Positions 59,661 to 64,000 of a stretch of 64,000 bases of DNA are shown piece after piece; within the stretch, counting starts at the first letter, position 1; each line of letters begins with the position of its first letter. Source of the DNA: Pyrenula massariospora (lineage: Eukaryota > Ascomycota > Eurotiomycetes > Pyrenulales > Pyrenulaceae); contig JAGFMI010000013.1 in assembly GCA_021030905.1 (NCBI GenBank), positions 1 to 64,000 of the forward strand, in the 5' to 3' direction. The position numbers were made by a program, and so were the translations under genes. The notes under the pieces were generated by a model, which saw only the letters and a program-made list of their open reading frames with translations, had not been told where the DNA came from and ran no database searches.

Positions 59661-59815
59661 GTGAAGAAGTAGGAATTAATGATTTGGGGGAGCCGTTTTG
59701 AGTTAGCATACTTTACGAGATAGGTATTTTAGCTACCTGATTGAAACGAACTTTGATGATCTATCTACATAACCTCCACCTTGTTGATGTTATTCTGCAG
59801 TCTCCCTTATGCACC
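59661..59815. other. 3' flank of the DUF4211 gene
   Basis: Short 3' flank that leads into the first dispersed-repeat copy. Confidence 0.4.
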
Positions 59816-60412
59816 CCACTATGTCCCGCTCCTTCCCGCCATGCCCTCCTTATCGGGATTTATCGAGCAGTACAGCTGAGCTGGAGTTCATCGTGGTACG
59901 TTCAGGCCACCTTTCGAATGTGCGCTTTCTGTCGAGCAGAGTGGGCTGAATAGCCAGACCGGGGGGCTTTGGATGGGGCATGGTTTGGGTCAAGTTGCCA
60001 ATATGTAGGGAGAAGTGGTCTGGGGAGGAGAGAAGGGTGGAGGAAGACGAAGGAGAAAGAGTTTTTGATAGATCCATGGATGTGTTTACAGGAATTACGG
60101 TCAGATGTGGAGGGATACTGACTCCTACCTCGCTTGTCATCGCAGTTGTGGAAAGGAGATAAAGTGGTGAATCTTGGGTCATGGTCATGACGGTCTTTTC
60201 GATTCCCCATCCAATTTCCTACTTTCCAACGCTTGTGCTGTGTTGTTTGGCTGTTTTAGGGCTTGTAATTACAGAGCGTTCTTAGAGTTTTGTATGTCGA
60301 GTTTCTTCGTTGGCTAGAGGTAGTCACTCACCGAAGCCAGCTCCTCCGCACTCTTGTTTCTCATGCGAGATTCGTGCTTCAATTACAGTGGTAAAAACAC
60401 GGTCTTAAGGCC
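59816..60412 (+). repeat. Degenerate dispersed repeat, copy 1
   Basis: Aligned by eye to copy 2 at 63025-63460 in the same orientation. Shared blocks in order are cactatgtcc, gtacagct, tttcg.atgtgcg, ggtagaggggaatgg-like purine-rich sequence, and acagtggtaaaaa..ttaaggc. Most differences look like G/A and C/T transitions. The family is unknown. It ends 8 bases before the stop codon of the neighbouring secreted-protein gene. Confidence 0.55.
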
Positions 60413-60420
60413 AACGGTCC

Positions 60421-61662
60421 TTAATCGCTATAGTCGCTGCTATCTTGCGAGCCTGGCTCCGGTATGTCCCATCGCACTATCCGTTCAAGGTAAACGTCAT
60501 CACATCGGTACAGTCGCTCGGTCTGCAGGTCATCATGCTGATCCGGGAATTCGACCATGCCTAAAATTATCTCTTGTATTCCCAACAAGCACCAGCCCAT
60601 GTCCCTGAGCCTCGCCACCAGCGCGAAAAATACGAGACTGTTCGGATTTCGGATCCGATCAAACGGCGAGTCAATATTTAGTACCGAGAGCCAGCTGATT
60701 GCGCCACCACCGTGGACGTTGGACGGTATGTCTCTGAGTTTCCACGGGGGGGACATGACGAAGTTGCGGAGGATGTTGGCGCTCGTTGTGTATAGCGTGA
60801 GATACGTGAGGATGCCCATCTCGATGGGGCGTTCGACCCAAAAGTCGATTGCGCTGATGTCGGCGCGTCTGTCGACGTCTTCTATGGTTTGAGCGGGGCC
60901 GCGCCGACCCCTGCCGGCACCGTTTGAGCCGCCGGGGAAGAGGGGTGGGTTCAGCAGTCTCTCGCAAAGGGTCGTGGTTGCCCAAATCAAGGAACGGGGG
61001 TACCCTGGAGTGGCAGCTCTTTGGGGTGTTGGGTCGTATGATTGAGATGTTTGGAACTTGTAAACACGTTGGCAGCCGATGGTGCCACCCATCATGACCC
61101 TATTTGTCGGATCCTGGTATTCTCGATACTGTCCATCTCGTAATTCCCAATTCCACGCATCTCGCCGAACCTGCAGTTCGTATCCTGGAGGCCGTTCAGG
61201 ACGCGGTGGATCAGGACGAATTTGCCAACGCCCGGTGCCGTCAAGCCTGTCGTTGTCGCAGTAATAACGATAATTTCCTCGCGGCTGGTCTGCAGTTTCT
61301 GCCGGTACATAATCCGGCGGTGTTCTGTCTCGCATCTCTGCGAGAGCCGTATAAATCTCATCAAGGCGGTCTGAGAACGCTTCGAACCTGGCGTATTCGG
61401 TTGCGTCCTCTTGCATGTGCGGCCAGACATCGAAGATGAAGCCGAACACCTGGTTGCTGTACTCATCATATGCATCTTCTCCCTGCAAGCTGTGAAGCAT
61501 TGATAATGCACTTCTAGCCATCTGCTGCGCTTCGGCCATACCAGCCGGGAAGAAATTTTGCGGTCTGTTCCAACAAGATCGATGGACCCAGTACTCAAAC
61601 GGATCTAAACTCGAAGCAAACAATAACATAGTATGAAATATCAGGCTTATCGACTTCTTCAT
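60421..61662 (-). CDS. Orphan secreted protein, unknown function
   Basis: A single exon of 413 residues from the ATG at 61662. The N-terminus KKSISLIFHTMLLFASSL is a plausible signal peptide. The body is Arg/Asp/Pro-rich in the middle (RPDPPRPERPPGYELQVRR) and hydrophobic near the C-terminus (EMGILTYLTLYTTSANILRN, SLVFFALVARLRDMGW). It ends in an acidic Ser tail (QDSSDYSD). The segment around NIDSPFDRIRNPNSLVFFAL faintly recalls the end of secreted M35-like metallopeptidases, but there is no HExxH, so no peptidase role is claimed. It sits between repeat copies, close against copy 1, which suggests an accessory-region gene. Expression is unproven. Confidence 0.55.
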   Translation of the reverse strand: MKKSISLIFHTMLLFASSLDPFEYWVHRSCWNRPQNFFPAGMAEAQQMARSALSMLHSLQGEDAYDEYSNQVFGFIFDVWPHMQEDATEYARFEAFSDRLDEIYTALAEMRDRTPPDYVPAETADQPRGNYRYYCDNDRLDGTGRWQIRPDPPRPERPPGYELQVRRDAWNWELRDGQYREYQDPTNRVMMGGTIGCQRVYKFQTSQSYDPTPQRAATPGYPRSLIWATTTLCERLLNPPLFPGGSNGAGRGRRGPAQTIEDVDRRADISAIDFWVERPIEMGILTYLTLYTTSANILRNFVMSPPWKLRDIPSNVHGGGAISWLSVLNIDSPFDRIRNPNSLVFFALVARLRDMGWCLLGIQEIILGMVEFPDQHDDLQTERLYRCDDVYLERIVRWDIPEPGSQDSSDYSD

Positions 61663-62498
61663 AACTCGCTATGGTGCATACAATGAAATAATCTTGGAAG
61701 AATCTAGAATATCATGAGTAGGAGATAAGAAGTCGATCCATTAAAAATGAACTTTATATTAGTCTAGGGCAGGACTCCGAGCTATCGAAGGTTAGTGTCG
61801 CCTATCCTGGCGCAAGTGGGCATTGGAAACTTTTGTGTCGTTATGGATTAATAGCGCTAAATGTTAAGAAATACTTGAAGCTCTTGAGAACACCATTCTT
61901 AGCTTGATCAGAAGCGAACTGTAGCCGTTACAAATTTCAAGCGTCCGTTTACGCATTGACAGCCAAAGTCAAATCGTGATCCGACGCCGGCCGTTGAAGA
62001 CTTCAGACGGACCCGTGAGCCTTATCAGTGGCGGTGTTTGTTGTCTCTGTTTTGGGTGTTACCGATACTCGTCCTACTCATCCAGCAAGGTCAAGCCACT
62101 TTCAACAGCGCACAAAACGTAGATGGGTCTGTGTTGAGAGCTTTCTCGTCCCATTTCAAACATGCACCAGTTTGCCCATGCAGAGTCCGCTCACCCCATT
62201 TCAAGAGTTGGACACGATATTGACTGTGCCGAAATTTCGTAATATCTCACGGAGCCTCCTCTTTTCCCTCAAGACTGTAGGACCGATATAGAAAGTTAGC
62301 TCGCCGATTGAATTAAAACACGTTAGTGTTGAAAATTTCCAACAAGTTTGCCGAAAATTCTGCTGGCCATCCCAAGCCTCTTGCTTGCGCCTCTATCCGC
62401 CAAGACCTTCCGCGCCTACGGAAGCCGGTTATTTTGCCCCGCGCCACACCAAAACGATCGGCCACGATTTCTGTCATCCTGCCTTGCTAAGTTAGCAT
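61663..62498. other. Intergenic, no gene seen
   Basis: AT-rich flank on the left, with short unsupported frames on the right. It leads into the foldback element. Confidence 0.4.
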
Positions 62499-63003
62499 CC
62501 GGCTAATTAAATTTTTGATTTTCGGAAATAAATTTTACTGTGCACCGAAGGTGCATATTTTCGCAACTTCGCAACCACTCCTAAAAGTACCCTGAAATTA
62601 CCCCTAAAGCATCCTCCCTAGGTGTCCCTAGGGGCACCCTTAGAGGCGCTCTCTAAAAGCCTTCCCCACCCCTAAAGACAAACCGCCAGAAGCACCGCCC
62701 AAAGACACCCTCGGAGGCACCCCTACAGGAAACATTTAGGGCAGGCTGGAAACCCCAGACGCCTCATGCATCCGCATTGTGATAAGCATTAACATTTTTA
62801 GTACTTACTTATAATGTTATAGTATGTGTCTGTATAAAGTGTGTGGTGTTTGACAGCCTGCTTCCAAAGCTTGTTCCTAAGGGCGCTTTTGGTGGTGTCT
62901 CTGGGGGTTTCTGGGGATTATAACTGGAGGCCGCCTCTTGGGGGGTGCGTCTGGCGGTGCCTGTAAAGACACACACCTTCAGCGCAAAAATTAAATCGGC
63001 CGG
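62499..63003. mobile_element. Foldback/MITE-like element with 19-bp terminal inverted repeats (505 bp)
   Basis: The left end is ccggctaattaaatttttg (62499-62517) and the right end is caaaaattaaatcggccgg (62985-63003). They pair at 16 of 19 positions, and two of the mismatches are C/T and G/A. Weaker pairing continues inward (tttac.g.gcacc on both arms). Both arms are made of short C-rich or G-rich units (ccccta, cccctaaag; ggggg, ggtgtctctggg), so the element is close to a long imperfect palindrome around an AT-rich centre at 62780-62850. No coding capacity. It is probably a non-autonomous DNA element; the target duplication could not be fixed. Confidence 0.6.
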
Positions 63004-63024
63004 ACGCCGCCTATCGGCTTTTGT

Positions 63025-63460
63025 ACACTATGTCCTCTTCACCATGATCTGTCAAGCTGTACAGCTAAACTGGGGCTCGTCGTGACATGCTTAGGCTGTC
63101 TTTCGGATGTGCGGTTCCTCAATAGCTGGATTTAGGGGTGTTGAGGCATTACCGGTCGGTTAGGATGTTAGGAGATGTCTTAGGCGGGGACGCGCGAATA
63201 GAATGGGATTAATTAAATTGGTTGAGTTAGGTTGCTAATAGGTAGAGGGGAATGGTTTTGATAAAGAGAGAGTGTGGAGGCAGGAGGGAAGGGAAAGGTG
63301 GGAGGATGAGAAGGGAAGAGGAGGACTAAAAGGGAAGGGAAGTGTGGAAAAGGAAAGAGAAGACAAGAAAAGAAGGGAAGGACGAGAAGGAGAGGGCAAA
63401 GCTCGCAGCAGAGTATTTCTACAATACAGTGATAAAAATATGTGCTATTAAGGCTAAGAA
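63025..63460 (+). repeat. Degenerate dispersed repeat, copy 2
   Basis: Second copy of the repeat at 59816-60412, same orientation, starting about 20 bases after the foldback element. It has an expanded purine stretch and more A/T at the differing sites. Confidence 0.55.
63263..63400 (+). repeat. Near-homopurine tract
   Basis: About 140 bases of A and G on the plus strand with only scattered pyrimidines (gaggaggact, gggaagggaagtg). It lies inside repeat copy 2. Such tracts can form triplex structures. Confidence 0.75.
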
Positions 63461-63662
63461 AACCTGCAGCAAGCTCATGTTGCTCTCGGCGAATTGAGAT
63501 TTTTTAGGGGAGGAGGTGGCTTGAGAGGCTGCTCGGCGTCTCGATTCTCTGTCTGTCAAGCGTGACTGCAATCTTGACTCCTTCAGCCTCGCCGCGGCCA
63601 TTGAAAATGCGAATTCAACCGATCATGACTCTACTCGTGTCAAATTTTGCGCAAAAACTCTC

Positions 63663-64000
63663 ATGATGATGGATCCTGCCACGGCTTTCCAGCTCGCCTG
63701 CGGCGTCATCCAGCTCGTTGACTACAGTATTAAGACTGTGAAAGCCCTGCAAGAAATACACAAAAGCAAAAACGCTCTTACCTCCGAAAATGAGGGGCTT
63801 GACCATGAGACTCAGCTGCTGAGCACGACGAGCAAGAGCATCACCTCTCACTTGAAAAGCCTCCCCAATGTCCAAACGAACCGGGAACAAGCTCATTTGC
63901 TTCGGATTGCCGAAGAATGCAATCAACATGCACACAATCTATTGCAAGAGATAAACAAGCTGAAGCTGGCGGGTCCGCACCGCAAGCGCGATGTCCCGAA
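63663..64000 (+). CDS. N-terminal part of an NLR/STAND-type protein (truncated by window end)
   Basis: An open frame from ATG 63663 (or the third Met at 63669) runs off the window after 112 codons. It begins MDPATAFQLACGVIQLVDY, then SIKTVKALQEIHKSKNAL and LLRIAEECNQHAHNLLQEI. This is the helical N-terminal domain that opens many fungal STAND proteins (NACHT or NB-ARC cores with ankyrin, WD40 or TPR tails, often with a DUF676-like lipase). Such proteins act in non-self recognition and regulated cell death. Only the N-terminal domain can be seen, so the core is inferred. A coiled helix bundle like HeLo or SesA is the usual fold. Its placement beside repeat copies fits the rapidly turning-over NLR repertoire. 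Confidence 0.7.
   Translation, partial: MMMDPATAFQLACGVIQLVDYSIKTVKALQEIHKSKNALTSENEGLDHETQLLSTTSKSITSHLKSLPNVQTNREQAHLLRIAEECNQHAHNLLQEINKLKLAGPHRKRDVP

Noticed and set aside
60379-60412. Possibility that the repeat copies at 59.8 and 63.0 kb are terminal repeats of one larger element
   Set aside because: No element coding sequence, primer site or target duplication was seen between them, so they are left as an unclassified repeat.

Overview
The window is a gene-dense stretch of nuclear DNA from a filamentous ascomycete (Pezizomycotina). The evidence is short introns (mostly 45-60 nt) with GTRNGT donors and CTRAC-type branch sites, about one gene per 2.8 kb on both strands, fungal housekeeping orthologues, and fungus-restricted families (DUF3632, DUF6536, DUF4211, HAM1-like, T5orf172-RING, NLR N-terminal domain). 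The class could not be fixed from sequence alone. I built 23 gene models by joining exons in frame. No rRNA, tRNA or CRISPR array was found.

Layout. 1-9.4 kb: a poly-C start, a Ser/Thr-rich secreted protein, a two-transmembrane ankyrin-repeat protein, and an unknown coiled-coil membrane protein. 9.9-21.5 kb is a housekeeping block: inositol polyphosphate multikinase, the polyadenylation factor CLP1, a Bqt4-like inner nuclear membrane protein, RhoGDI, PPG1-type phosphatase, and a CCHC zinc-knuckle protein. 21.5-28.9 kb is sparser: a small secreted protein and a GIY-YIG/RING fusion protein. 28.9-34.9 kb holds a divergent lipid pair, acetoacetyl-CoA synthetase and serine palmitoyltransferase subunit 2. 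36.9-44 kb: a proline-rich low-complexity protein, a tandem pair of about 185-bp inverted-repeat elements, a DUF3632 protein, and cytosolic arginyl-tRNA synthetase. 45-56 kb: a multi-span DUF6536 protein, triosephosphate isomerase, a small secreted protein, and a HAM1-like predicted lipid-binding protein. 57.4-59.7 kb: a DUF4211 nuclear-type protein.

59.7-64 kb differs from the rest. It has an orphan secreted protein abutting a degenerate dispersed repeat, a roughly 505-bp foldback element, a second repeat copy with transition-type differences, a purine tract, and the truncated start of an NLR/STAND-type gene. It reads as an accessory, repeat-rich segment.

Most neighbours do not share a pathway. 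The clearest functional pairing is AACS/LCB2, whose start codons face each other across about 1.5 kb and which both draw on acyl-CoA pools. No complete new multi-gene system was found. The best leads are the GIY-YIG/RING fusion, the membrane ankyrin protein, the paired inverted-repeat elements, and the NLR-flanking repeat segment.
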